This document shows, piece by piece, positions 11,234 through 23,534 of a stretch of DNA of 64,000 nucleotides. The stretch comes from Gnetum montanum (lineage: Eukaryota > Streptophyta > Gnetopsida > Gnetales > Gnetaceae). Below the pieces are notes generated by a model that saw only the letters and a program-made list of their open reading frames with translations, was not told where the DNA came from and ran no database searches. The translations under genes and the position numbers were made by a program. Position 1 is the stretch's first letter; every line of letters begins with the position of its first letter. The DNA is taken from the NCBI GenBank assembly GCA_015680685.1, contig MNCI01019003.1:121401-185400 (forward strand). Direction: 5' to 3'.

Positions 11234-12500
11234 GACTAAATCAATGCATTAAAGGGGACTATTGATTAGTCCAAGTCTTCAATGGAAAGGAAGGTAATTG
11301 TACTTAAGTAGAGGGAAACTTCTAGTACTTGAGGAGTCAAGAGACATGAATATTTGATCCATTAGAAGGAAGAGGTTGCTAATGATGTTGTATGAGTCCA
11401 TGACACCAAACTTCATGAGTGGTGAATCACTTCAATTTCTACTCTATTGCTCACTTGAGTTTACTTGTATAAGGGCAGGAGAGCTTGTGTAGGAACATCT
11501 ATTTTAGTTCACTTTGTTCTTTCCTACATTTGCTCTTGTAGGTTTTGGGCTTAAAGAAGATGTCTTGGAAGACAAGAAGATAACTTGGTTAAGGCCTAAG
11601 TTTGACAAAAGATGTCTTAAGATAAGAGCAGATGTCTTGCTAATTTTACTAATATCTTTGAAAAGATGTCTTGGCCTAAGAGAAGACATTTTAGAAAAGA
11701 AGTATTGGTCCTCTAGGAGAGATCTCATGTAAGATGTCTTAGCAATGAAGGAGACATCTTGTCCCTAGAGAAGATGTCTTATCAAAATAGCAGACATCTT
11801 TGCTAAGAGCTAGGTTTTCATAAGAGACATTTTTACAAGAATAGAGATGACCTATATGGTCAAGGAAAATTATAAAAAGCTCATGTTCCAATTCAAGAAA
11901 TATCTAGGGAAAGTTTGAAAAGGATGAAAATAGCTAGGGAGAAAATGAGAAGATCATGGAAATATTTGAAGAACGTCAAGTTAATTTGAGGAAAGGTTTC
12001 TAGGTTTCTTATCTTCTTGTTACCCATAAATATTAATGTAATTCAAAATTTTTGATGATGTGAGAGAGAGATAGAGAGTTGTGAGATGAGATTCTTAGTG
12101 AGAGCTCTTAAGTTATGAGAGCTTGGGTAAGGTGTGGGATAACAGATTGAGTGAGTGCATAGAGGTTGCAACTCCAAGGTTAATTGTGTAGACCTATGTG
12201 TTCTAGTCTTACTTGTAAGATGATATCTTAGTCTTGGGTTGTGGAAGAATATTTCTATTGGTTGTGTCTTGCATTGAGAAAAACCATTATGTGGTTGTAG
12301 GGCCTTATGCTTTACAATATCATTTGAGTATGAAATTTTTTAGATGTTTATGGATTTTGAGAACTTTATTGTAATATTCTAATTGGCTAAAATTAATGAT
12401 AGCTACTTTTCTAGTTTTCTAACAAAAAATTTTTGCCTTTGCATAATCTCTAGATTTAGCATTCAATTGGGATTAATTAGTGAAGTGAACCTACTCCAAG
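11234..12500 (+). mobile_element. Putative 3' LTR of the 8.1-11.2 kb pol element
   Basis: A purine run (AAAGGGGA, about 11251) lies just after the integrase, as a polypurine tract should. It is followed by a U3-like block with repeated AAGATGTCTT motifs (11557-11800), a TATA (TATAAAAAG, 11871-11879), then about 600 bp of non-coding leader-like DNA. The exact ends and the matching 5' LTR are not visible; it does not resemble 7098-7930. Confidence 0.5.
11557..11800. repeat. AAGATGTCTT motif cluster
   Basis: The 10-mer AAGATGTCTT occurs exactly at 11557-11566, 11609-11618, 11663-11672, 11731-11740 and 11771-11780, with a one-base variant at 11629-11638. Inverted forms (AGACATCTT) lie at 11752-11760 and 11792-11800. 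The motif is itself nearly palindromic. Spacing is irregular (31-68 bp). It lies 70-310 bp upstream of a TATA box. Confidence 0.8.
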
Positions 12501-13499
12501 CTACAAGATAGGTAACACTATGATTAGTTGTATGGAAGTGGATGTATATGGAAGACTAATTAAGGAGGCAAGTTCCTATTATTATTGGAAAGAAATATTC
12601 TTTTAAGCCTTAGAGGGTTGCTTGAGTGCATTAGCAATATTTTATTTCTACTTCTTTGATTGTGATTCTTTGTTTTTGTAACGATAGGTAAAAATATTCA
12701 TCTAAAAGGATGGAAAGAATTTGCTAAATGATTGAGATGTAGTGGATCAAGGAACACTTTATGGTTTAACAAGGTAATATGAGACAAGATGAGAGTAAGA
12801 AGGATGAATGGGTTGAAGAAGTGCAAATGTTGTTTTAGGCTATTATAAGTTAGTATGATAATGTTGGGAAGTAAGAGTAGCATGGTGGAAATATGTAGAT
12901 GGGTGAGTTGAGTAGAGGTCTTTGTTATAAAAGGTTGTGTCAATACGATATGGTATGTGGAAAGATTTGGTGGGTGATGCTAATGAAGTTACATAGTCTA
13001 ATAAGAAAATAATATATGGCTTTTGGATGGTGACAAATGTTATTTATGAATTTTGTACTCTAACCAACAGATGATATATGGCTTCTTTAGAGCCTAAAAG
13101 TTGAAATGATAGTACTAGTTTCAAAATAGTTTTTAAATACATCTAGTTGCTAATTATTGAGATGCATGGTGGATGGTTAATTATCTATCACTATTTTATC
13201 TTTATCTATAAGATCTTGTATATCATCTTTCAAATTCATATATATATCTATGTCATGACTAGTAGTGTCATGATAATAGTAGTATTTCATATTGTTACAT
13301 CACTTATGAACATTAGGATCTCCTTATTTCTATTGAGAAGGATCCATAATTATTGGCTAGATGTAATGATAATGCACCATTTCTTGATAAGAAACATGGT
13401 TTCTTTGGATACGTTCATCATTAATAAGGTTGTTAATGAGCAAGAAATATCTCATGGGTATTTTAGTATCTTGATCCCTATTCCTTTGAGGCCTACGTT
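12501..13499. other. No recognisable feature
   Basis: AT-rich DNA between two convergent element remnants. An open frame at 13147-13509 is Ile/Tyr-rich and low in complexity, with no motif. 12698-12943 is likewise unsupported as a gene. Confidence 0.4.
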
Positions 13500-14290
13500 A
13501 CTAGGTTAAATACGATTAAGTTGAAGGAGCACTACTTTATTCCTTTGACAAGAAAAAGATACTCTTAGATATTGGTTTCTCTTTCTCATACTTCATAGGT
13601 TTTCTAGCTCTATTATGAATTGATAGGGATTCTTAGTCACAGTTTTGAATAGAAGCATGCTCAATATGCCTATTAGTTAGAAAATCATTATTAATAGGGC
13701 AAGGTTAAATCTAAGCCATTCTTTTTTAAATGTAATCAATCATCCCAACTTCAAAAATATCTTGAAGATGACATTCTTCCAACCTATAAGGAAACTTACT
13801 TAATTCTACCATCCATTAAGAAATGAACTTATCTATGGATTTATTTGAAGCTTTCTTAATAGCTATAAAGACATAAAACTATTACTTTGAGGGACATCAA
13901 ACACGAAGTATTCAATGAAGACAACTAATAATTGTTCGAAGTAATGGAACCATGAACCAAGTATCTATACCATTCAAGTGCTCTTCTAGAAAATGAGTTA
14001 AAAGCATTTAAGTTCAATGTAAGGATAGGGAATAAGAAGAATGCACTTATTTCAAAATGTGACTACATGATTCATAGGACTTTCTATTTCATCATTGTAC
14101 TTTTTAAAAGTTGGAAGTGATACTTCTTTGGGAAGAATTGGCATAGGAATTAATGATCGTTTATGATCATTTAGAACTTGATATAGAGAAATAGAAGAGC
14201 CTTCTTGCATAGCCAATAGCTTCACTATCTTGTCAATAGTGTTTTGAAGACAAGACATAGTATCATTAAATAATGTTAACAATTGTAGAT
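13500..14290 (-). pseudogene. Decayed retrotransposon Gag
   Basis: The minus strand from 14282 reads a short frame ending LPTFKKYNDEIESPMNHVVTF. This matches the start of the plant Ty3/gypsy Gag core (L-P-x-F-x-x-Y-x-G-x-x-D-P-x-x-H). Downstream pieces in changing frames suggest the aromatic WF and 'W..l...Fl' blocks. Gag forms the particle shell. It follows the inverted leader block (15110-15900) and ORFX copy 2, so it probably belongs to that element. No pol follows it leftwards. Confidence 0.5.
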
Positions 14291-15109
14291 ATGTTTTAGG
14301 AAGGCACGATGTAGGCTAGGCTATAGTGGTAGATGGGTTAGAAGAGGATACATATATGAAATAGTTCTACATGCTGCTAAAATAAGTGGTCCTGATAGAG
14401 TTAAATAGATGTAAAGAGGTAGGTAGGTTATGTATAACTATGTTGATCAACATTGAACATGGGAGAAATGGCGATAATAGGAATTGGAATGAAAGGAAAT
14501 GATGGTATAGTAGGCTAAGACTAAGAAACAAAATATGAGGGCTCAAAAAATGGGTTTAGAGATTAAAAGAAAGGATGAGAATTACTAAAGTTGTTATGGA
14601 AAAAAAGGTGATATGATGGAGAAATGGAGCTAATTAGGAGGCTAAGGCTAGGTTGCTCCACATTTGAAGGAATAGATCTAGGTAGAGAAATCCACATAGT
14701 AGTAACATTAATGTTATGCATCTAATGTGATAATAAGTTAGCCTTATTAAGACCCTTAGCTGATGATTATTCATCTTCATTAGTGAGATGAATTTTAGAG
14801 TCTAAAGCTACATTTCTTATTATATCTCTAACAGTAAGGTTGGGGCCAAGAGGTTGATCCAAGATGGCTTTAATTCCAGCTTTTTTTATTTGTAGATGTA
14901 TCTTGTCTTGTATTTTCTCTTGTTCCATTTTAAGCTTTGCAATCTCCTTTGCTTTGCCATGATCTAATTCAATGGGGTAATTTGGATTGGGAAGGAAAGG
15001 AGAAAGATCATTAGGTCATTCATACTATGGCATGAGCTTGAACATTTTTAGTGTGATTAGATGTTTGTGATAGAACACAAGCCTGCTCTAGGAAATAGTT
15101 TTATAACTC
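14291..15109 (-). other. 5' untranslated/Gag N-terminal region, no clear frame
   Basis: Lies between the leader block and the gag remnant. I see no intact frame or other signal. Confidence 0.35.
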
Positions 15110-15900
15110 ATTTCAAGTGGTTACTAGTGTCTAGCACCGCCAAGGCATGATTACCTAAAATAGTTTTATTGCTATAAATGAACAAATATGATTAGGTGCA
15201 TTTAATGATTAAAAATCTCCTAAGAACTAGTTTCCCTATATTTAATTGATAACTATCCATTTTAGCTCACACTTAGCATAATATAGAAAATTAAATAGAT
15301 CTCCTATGAGCCTAGTGTTAAATGTTACATAACAAGTATAATGAATAAGTAGTTTTATAGAAACTATTAATATTAAACTCTAAGTTATTTGTTAGCTAAC
15401 TTCCTAATGCTAGACCACAAAAGCTTCACTAAATATAGCAAGAAATTGAAATAAAGAAATTATTTAAAAAATCTCAAAGTAATACAAAGATGAAAATAAT
15501 TTCTATGTTAAACTAATTTAAAACTAACACTCATAAAAGTTATATTGTTTAATTAGAGTAATAGGAATAAGCTAAATCTTAGTTCATAGAGAATATAATC
15601 TATTTCAAAACTAATAATTCATTTGAACATAGCTATGCAATAGGTGATCTTAGAAAAATAAGGGAAAGATATTCAATTCAATTACAATGTGAGAACTGAA
15701 AGCTAAAGAATATAGGAAAAACTTGTTTTAGATGCCATTACATGTAAATAGTGTTTAGAAGCATTATACTGATAAATTCCCTCCCCTTATGTTTTTCTAC
15801 TTTGGGCTTTATGTACTAGCCACTAACAGTTACAAAAATTCATGTTTTATATGCCTTACATTTTCCTTGTATAATTGTAAGCCATTTGATAGCTGTTCAA
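15110..15900 (-). mobile_element. LTR-like leader downstream of ORFX, copy 2
   Basis: The reverse complement aligns with 7098-7930 from the TATA region (here ctagtacataaagccc, about 15805-15820) to the terminal block (tggcggtgctagacac, near 15135-15150). The alignment continues past that block for about 50 bp, so both copies share the junction with the internal region. Orientation is opposite to copy 1. Confidence 0.55.
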
Positions 15901-17640
15901 TTTCTTGATAAATTATTCTCATTTTTTTAATCTAGAGCCCTTCAAGTGATAGCTATTGTTATAACCGCCCATGATTGAGGAAAACCTTAATAGCTTAATT
16001 CATTGTATCTAGTTTAGTATCATCAAGTTTCTTAAGGATCTCCTTAGCACTTATCTCTTCCAAACTTGATTCAATTATTATCTCTATTAATGTATCTCCT
16101 ACACTAGAACAATCCTGTTCCAACTCAAGCTTCTTTTTAGTAGTTTCATTCATAATACCTGTAACTATCATCATAATCATATCTAAAAAGCCCTATTTAT
16201 ACTAAGGTAGTAACTTTCTTTTAACTCTAGATAAATCAGTAATTTCTACAAATTTCTTTCCATTTACACAAATATGGTTTGTTTTTCTCAAATTTCTATA
16301 ATTTCACCCCTTATTTTCTTCATTCACTCTTTGCTATAATTTCATTTAGTGATTATTTCTTAAAACCTAGTAGAGCTAGATGTGATATAAATTTATCCTT
16401 TCTAGCTTATTCTATTTCTAAGCTCACCATAGCTAGCCTTTTTTCCATTTGGGTTGCTTCCTATTCTTTATTTTATATTAGTGAATCCTTGATAGTAATC
16501 ATAGCTTTGAGTTGCTTGTTTTCTTCCCTAGAGCTTTTCAATTCCTCTTATAGTTTTGATGTTTCATGTTCCTTTTGCACAAGAAATTATTTAAACTTAG
16601 CTATCTTATTATTAGCTATTAGTTCCATATGTTTAATAAAAATAGCCATGGTCCCTAACATATCTTGATGGGTCATAACAAGATTTTATTTCTAGTTTAT
16701 AGGTCATCCTCTTTATACTAAAAGATGACACTAGCTTCTATCTCAAGCTTTGTAGGTAGTTTCTAGCTAAGGATAATACATTCTTCTTTTTTCTTTACAT
16801 TGAAAGACTAGAAAACTCTTTTAATTAAGCATCCCAATGAAAAATCAATGGTTGAAGATGAGCTTTCCTTCTTCTTTTTTATTTTTGTTATTGTATCTAC
16901 TACTATTATTGCTCTTTTAACCTTTTTTGTTCCAAACGTTGTTGCTAATGTAGCTCCTTTAATCTTTGTTTCTCTAGTAGTAGTAGCTATTGTAGCTCAT
17001 TTTAGCTTTTACTTGCTTGATCTTTATTTTTTTCATGGCTCTAACTCTTGTGTATTTAGCTCCATTAAGGGAAAACCTTTCATCTATCATTACATCCTTT
17101 GGTTCTAGTAGTTTTCAAGAGAAATAATTTTCTTCCATTTGAGCCAAATATTCTTCTAAGAGGTCTCTCACAAAAGGATGAACCCTATTCTTCATCCACT
17201 TATACACTTTGATAACTTGGACATCACAAGCTATAGCTAATAGCATTATCAATAGACTCCTCTTAAGTTATGCTAGAGCTTCATCCTTGGCTTGATTTAC
17301 CTCTCTATTAGTTGTTGTAAGATAAACTATATCTATTTCACAAGATGTAGAGAAGTAAGCTTGATAATTTGAGTCCATTGTTATTCCATGAAAGTGACTA
17401 TTGTTGTAACAACAGTAGAAAACCTAGTTCTCCCTTAGCATAGGCTATGTTATATTTCCTATAATTAAATCCTTCAAAAAACACTTGGTTTCTCTTCTTA
17501 TTAATAAGCTTATGAAATTTAAAGAAATTAGAGTTAGAACAAGATGTTATAACATGAATTGACCTTTCTCAAGTCACCAAGATTACCTAAGGTTGTTATC
17601 AAAGCTTTGATTTCCTTGAAGAAAACTAAGACTTGGAAGA
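15900..17640 (-). pseudogene. ORFX copy 2 (C-terminal half), inverted
   Basis: The minus-strand protein at 15995-16180 (IMNETTKKKLELEQDCSS, ESSLEEISAKEILKKLDD) matches the coiled-coil segment of copy 1 at 6770-7003. DNA similarity continues to about 17600 (ACTATATC phrases matching 5690-5760, and the 'agcttgtgatgtcc' block near 17230 matching 5800). Stops are frequent. The N-terminal half seen in copy 1 is not recognisable beyond 17640. Function unknown. Confidence 0.55.
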
Positions 17641-18902
17641 AAATGTTAGAATATATCAATTGAAGTTATATGTAGTTATAGTAGGAGAAAAATGACGTGA
17701 TGTCAAAACTTTTGATATAATACATCTAATAGAGTTGACAACGATAAGTTTTGATGGGCAAAAAGATCCTAGAAATGATAATAATTTCTAATGAAAAGGC
17801 CCTTCTTCTAGCCTTAAAAACCTTATGTAAAATGAGTCGAGCATCCCGTAGCCACCAAATGGTTCAAAGACATCTCTTCAAATAGAAAGGGGACTTGTAG
17901 ATTGTTAGAAAGGGCTAAAAATCTAAGTCATGTTTTTACCAAGCACAAGTTAAATCTAAATAATAAGAGTAAATGAAATATCAATTAGAGTAAAATAATG
18001 CAACATAAAGAAATAGTATAGCTTAATATAATATTAGTAACATTATGTTGTATAAAGAACTTAGTAAAAGAATCAATTGCATGGATATAGAAAAAGAAAT
18101 AAAAGGAAAGAAAAATATTTGACAAAGTGAAACTAAAAAATAAAAAATGAGCTTTGCTTCTAAATTAAGCAAATGAAGGATAGATAAATACCCTCACAAC
18201 ATTAGACAATTATAAAAGCTGAATAAAATTAGGGAAAAAACCTAAACAAGGAAAATAATAGTCCCAAAGATAGAATTAGGGGATTAGCGGTAATTAGAGA
18301 GTAGCAATGTTATCCCAATTTCTCTCTAATAAGCATGCCTATGGCTATTTTAACCAAAAATTAAAAGCTTCTATAGATAGAAAACTAGCAAAGTAGAAAA
18401 AATGGTTAAATGATATCGATCCATAGATCTAGATGACAACATGACAAGGATATAATGTGAGAGTAAGAAAAGTAAAGGGGATCAAAAACTCTAATGGGGT
18501 TGAAAACACTTTGAGATCCTAACAATCATAAAGATAATTATTAAAAATTACTTCTTTTAGAAAAAGAGGCTATATTTTTCTCTCAATAATTCTAGTTGAT
18601 CTCTAACCCTTCCTTGATTAAGGGCATACAATATTTATAGACTAGAAATTCCTTGTAAATTGTAAACGAAATATGCATTAGAACCCATGAAAAATTCCAT
18701 AAGTTTATAAATAGGATAAATAACATGTGTAGCTATTAAAAGTGTCAAAATTTAGTTAACATAAAATAATGATTCTAAACATCAAAACATAGGATTCACA
18801 TTAGATGTTAAGAACATTAGAGATGATGTCAAAGCTACAAGATTAAAATCAATGTGGAAGATGATGTTGGAAATTAAAACTAAAGTCTAAAAGATAGGGA
18901 AT
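17641..18902 (-). repeat. D1: LTR-like block, left part (interrupted by element A)
   Basis: From about 18312 this block aligns with 32157 onwards (D2). Shared landmarks are the 'atagatagaaaa' phrase, the minus-strand TATA (CTATAAATA, near 18628-18640, matching CCTATAAATAGG near 32470) and the 'gacatgtgta' phrase (18725, 32555). The block resumes after element A at 31950. 17641-18300 is AT-rich with no coding signal. Confidence 0.55.
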
Positions 18903-19792
18903 TGATGAGCGGTTAGGTACCCCTACACCCAACCATATGAATACGAGCATTCATGCACGATCTGGTCAAACTCCGCATACAAGCTAGTTGTGGTATCTAG
19001 ATCGTTACATGTTGATCAAAGTTCGCTGTCTTTCCACCTGGACTAGTATTTGCTTTATCATGTATGGTTTAGTCTAGAGTGAGGCGTATGATGTGATCCT
19101 AACTAATGCTACTCCTAGAGACAATGGAAAATGATCTTGATTAAACCAATGAGGAATAAGAGATGAGTCTAAGCTAGCCTAAGTGTGATGAGTATTCATT
19201 CCTTAATCATCCATACACATCTTGGACCTTGTGCATGACTACTACTGGGATTACCAAGCACAGATCCTAGGTACGCTACTAGGTTACCAAGTAGTCACAC
19301 TTAAATGCTCATGATTAAGTCATACTCATTTTTCATTTAACAAAAGGAATAGTAAATGATGATAAAAAAATATTAACTAAGAAAATAATAAATAATAGTA
19401 AAAATTAACAATAATAATTAAACAATTAAAATAAGTGAATGCTGCAATGATGAAGTAATCTCGATCTTTATTTTCGGTCATGTGCACGTCCAAGTACATC
19501 ACACTTGAATAAAGGTGTGGTACAATTACAAGCATCACACTGTGGGCATACACTTGGGGAAAATAATCTATCTCTTGCAGGAAAAAAATGTAAGAGCTTC
19601 ACTACAACTAAAATATGGATGCCTACATGAGGTGGAGGGCCCTCTTATTTATAGGTCGAGATAGGTGGCTGTGTAAATGGGGCCATTTTGACGCATCAAG
19701 GATGCGTTGATGGGGCTACGTTGATGTGGCCATGTATATGGGGCCCTGTATACATGGCCTAGTCGATGCATCAACTATATAGCACTTCATCA
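18903..19792 (-). mobile_element. Element A, 3' LTR (copy A2)
   Basis: 890 bp, TGATGAGCGG ... CTTCATCA as written on the plus strand. Minus-strand TATA at 19646-19653. To the right is the purine-rich tract (minus strand CGGGGTA, about 19793-19800) expected before a 3' LTR. Near the TATA, U3 carries repeated 'gatgcgttgatg'-type words that differ from the sister LTRs. Confidence 0.9.
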
Positions 19793-21870
19793 TACCCCGA
19801 CGATTGAGTAAAAACTCATCCTTGAGTTAAAGAAGGTGAGGAACAAGCTCAAGTGAATAAAAAGTGGATAGGTATGGGATTATTGATTGACTAGAAATTT
19901 ATTCATGCCGCAGTGGAGAATTAAACAAAATTTGGACATAGACACAAAAGAAAAATCTTTTGGAACTCATGGGGTTCCCGGTACTGGTGGTGCCTCCACA
20001 GGTGCCTTTCATTTTTCCTATGCATCAAGCTTTTGAGATTGATACCATTGAAGAAGCACCTGATGTTTGTCCTCTTCTATTTGAGGATTATGAGCCATCC
20101 ATGCTGATGTTCCAATGTTTGATGAAGTCAACACTTTTCATGGACACGACATTTGCAAGAACACTTGATTGGCCTTGACATGCCATGGTGCAAATAGCCA
20201 TTGTTCCTCTTCATAGGCTTGGGCCTTGACCTATCCTCCCTTTGCTTGGATAGATTATGCAGTAATAGGAGTTGCATGATGGATGCTGAATGATTACCTT
20301 CTACTCTACATGTTCTGCATGAGGTCCTTGGCCTCTATCTCCCCTAGGTCATTTGGTTGCCCTTGAGATGGTCCTCCTTGTGTCTTCTTTTAGGGGCCAT
20401 CTATAATCACACAAAGATCAATTGTTAGTAAGGTTATTGAGAAACGTTCAATGATTTCATACCTTACTTATTTCCATTAATAAATGTTGTATTCTTTACT
20501 TAGTGTGATTTTAGAGTTAGAAATTTTTCAAGGAAGTTGCCCTAAAAGCTTAATGTTGGACTTGGTTTTGAGGAATGTTTGATAAAATAATGACAAAGGA
20601 AAGAATAGATTTGGAAATGAAATACTCAGAGGGTATAAGATGATGTGGTGATGTGCAACAAGTACAAATTTAAAAAGTTACACAAGTGGATCCTCCCCAA
20701 AGTAGGTTCCAACCTATATGCCCTTGTGTAACCACACCTTAATATGTCTGTAGGCATTGGAAGGGTTAAACGTAATCTATACCAATGCAACAAAAAACAC
20801 ACATGTTGATACCACTGTGATGAGATATGAATTCAATGCTACACAAGACACAGGTCACAGAAACATGAATAGTGAGATGGGATGAATTGTAGAAGGGATT
20901 GCAGAGATTGAGATGTGAGGTAACTGACTCAGGGCACAATGAATCCTACATGAAAAGCATGATTAAAGTGTCATTAACCTATCGTTCCAAAATCAAGACC
21001 AAGGCCATTCCTCTGATCAGTGACATCGCATTATTTCATTCCATGATGAGAAACTATGAGAGTACCATAACAACAAGGTGTATGATCACTTGGCATTTTA
21101 TTCAAGGGAGAAGTGACTTGTTTTTATGGCACTTTGTTTTTTTTTTTTGGAACTTCACTAAATCTAGAGAAATTGCCAACCTTCAGGCATGGGTGCATGT
21201 CTTTCCAATGGAACCCCCTAGAACAGCATTTGATTTTTGAGTGCTCGTTGATTACTCTTACTCCCATTTTTCGTTAGATCTACAAGGATCTTAATACAAC
21301 CACATTGCATGATAACTCCCATAGACATCACCAAAGAGAATCCGCAAGTTCCCTTGATGTCACACCCTAATCATTCCCTCTTGGTCCATCCTTCTTCACT
21401 TTGAGTACAATGAATGTCAAGAATGTCACTGTACCCTCAAAAAAAATGTCTTATTTGTAGAATGAATGTGTGGGTGTAGTGGGCTAATTATCCAAATAAT
21501 TGATCACTCAAGACTTGGTAACATAGAACACATCTTAACCAACGAGCCACATGAGTGTTTTATTCATAGAAGAGATTACTTATAAAAACATAAAAAGACA
21601 AAAAGACAAAAAAGGTAAAAAGATAAAAAAAGAAATTGAGAAATGAAAAACTACAAAACAAAAAGTTGAAAAATTAAATAAATAGAAAAAATATTTATTA
21701 ATTTTATGTTGTTAGAATGAAGGATACCTCCCATAACTAAATGGTTGCACATGGCTAGAATTAATAAATGGAAGGTGGGGATCCTTGCATGTTGGAAATA
21801 TTGGGACTCGGTCATACTTACCCCATTGGGGTTCACACACTTGATTTGAGTTGACATAGTGGGGCAAGTT
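19793..21870 (-). other. 3' internal region of element A, no intact gene
   Basis: 20850-21070 aligns with 37100-37290 of element G (shared 'atgaaa.gcatgatta' and 'accataacaac/tctacaacaac' landmarks), and 21590-21720 with the A-rich tract at 37900-38060. Plus-strand frames at 19960-20178 and 20899-21240 read against the element and have no family motif, so I do not call them genes. Confidence 0.55.
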
Positions 21871-21900
21871 ATAAGATGTGGTTAATTTATAAGGAGTTGA

Positions 21901-23534
21901 CTAACTATGGTACTTGTGACCATAAGATGGTATGCAAGGATCAACATGTCTCCCCATGTGGCAATATTCATTGGACCTCATGGTTGTTGGAGTATTGAGT
22001 GGTGGCCTTGATAAGGTAACATGAGGCGTTGGGTTCGAAAAGGAAGATGCACCATAGTGTTGTATTTGTGTTGAGCTGGCGGATGTAGTGGTTTTTGAAC
22101 TGTGGTGTCCCTTTCGACGATTACATCTAAAGAAGGGACACCTTCGACATTGTGAAGGACCTCCACTGCTGTTGACAGTAGTAGCACAAGTAACATTTAT
22201 GGGTTGGTGTTGTGGTGCAAAATCTTCTGGCATAGATGGCGGTGATGTAGAAGGGGGTGAAGTATGAGAATATTGAGGTTGAGGAGAAGCATAAGGCACA
22301 TGAGGAGGTGATCTTGTTGGAGAGGACATGGGTGGATAGCACTTAGGAGAATGATAACGATGAGGTGAGGTAGAGGATGCTGATCCCATTGGAGAAATAG
22401 GGTGTTAAACATAATAAGCATTTGATGTTGTGACATGAAGGGTATGGTCCAGTTGGCGGTGGCCTTCCCCATGGCTGAGGTTTTTGCCACTATGGTTGGA
22501 CACAGTATTTTTGTACAAACTCTGGATGTAATATTCCATCCCAATGCTCATGTAAATGTGACAAGATTGGGCATTGACCTTTGGGGTGATCGTATAAGAA
22601 AATATTACATTGATATGTGAAATTGGAAATTGAGTTCTTATCCCTATTCTCTTCTACCTTTGTTTCGATTGTCGCGTGGTGTCCTATCCCATTTCTCAAT
22701 TTGGCATAGTTATTCCTCTAATAATGTTGGCATATTCTCCACATCTTTCATGTACCTAGTCCATCATCTTATTAATATTTGCCTCAATTTCATCTAGTGA
22801 TTGTAGGATTGGAAAAGATGATTCCACCTCCTTGAAGTAAGTTGATTTCTCCTCTTCATGATCATGGATCCTTGTTAAATTAAGATTTTGGTCCTGTTGA
22901 GAACTTTCAACATTCTCCCATTTGGCTATTTCTTCTTCTTCTTTTGTTATCCACTGAATAAGCTCTTGGAGTTGATGGGTTTGTAGCTCATATAGTTGAC
23001 CTCAGGCATACATCCCTAGGGTCTCCCTTGTTTCATTACAGTGCCCATCTATGATATGGTACATTAGCCTCTCCTCGGAGAACCCATGTCCTGGGCAGTT
23101 GTTTAACAATGCATAATATCTTTCTAAGGCCATGTCCAAGGGTTCATGTTGTGCTTGTTTCCATTCTTAGATTTTTATCCTCAAGGCTGACACTCTCGCA
23201 TATGTTTGATATCTTTTGTTGAAGAGTTCTACCATTGTTGGCCAATGTTGAATTGATTTTGGTTTTAACGACCTATACCATACTTTTTCTTGGCCCATGA
23301 GTGTTAGAGGAAAGAGATTAAGTTTTTGCCACCCATTATCAATATTTTTCCATGTACAAGCATCATAGAAGGCTTGTAAATGTTGTTGCGGATCTGAATC
23401 ATAGCCTCTAAAAAACTTGGGAAAGTTGTTTAAATCAAGCACAATTAGAAAACTTTCCTTATGATGCCTGTGGGCTATTTGAATAGCCTCTTGTATTTTC
23501 GTTAAGCTTGTAGTGGCTAGTAGGGGTTCATCAT
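21901..23534 (-). pseudogene. Degenerate Gag of element A, cut by element B
   Basis: Minus strand. The Gag core is clear between 23530 and 23167: NFPKFFRGYDSDPQQHLQAF, QEKVWYRSLKPKSIQHW and VELFNKRYQTY, the usual FxGxxxxxxH, WYxxL and FxxRY blocks. Stops follow. The same frame later reopens (22389-21901) as a Pro/Ser/His-rich tail with a Cys/Arg cluster (QCRRCPFFRC). Its N-terminus was severed by the insertion of B at 23535; the upstream leader resumes at 30765. It aligns with the gag of G at 42780-43350. It would form the particle coat but is inactive here. Confidence 0.75.

Noticed and set aside
12698-12943. Possible host exon (GWKEFAK-like text near 12710)
   Set aside because: A single short motif in one frame, quickly broken by stops; not enough to support any family.
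13147-13509. 120-residue open frame
   Set aside because: Ile/Tyr/His-rich composition typical of AT-rich non-coding DNA; no motif or homologous copy in the window.
19960-20178. Plus-strand open frame, possible host gene fragment
   Set aside because: Runs against the element's orientation, has no domain motif, and lies in the 3' region shared by the A/G family.
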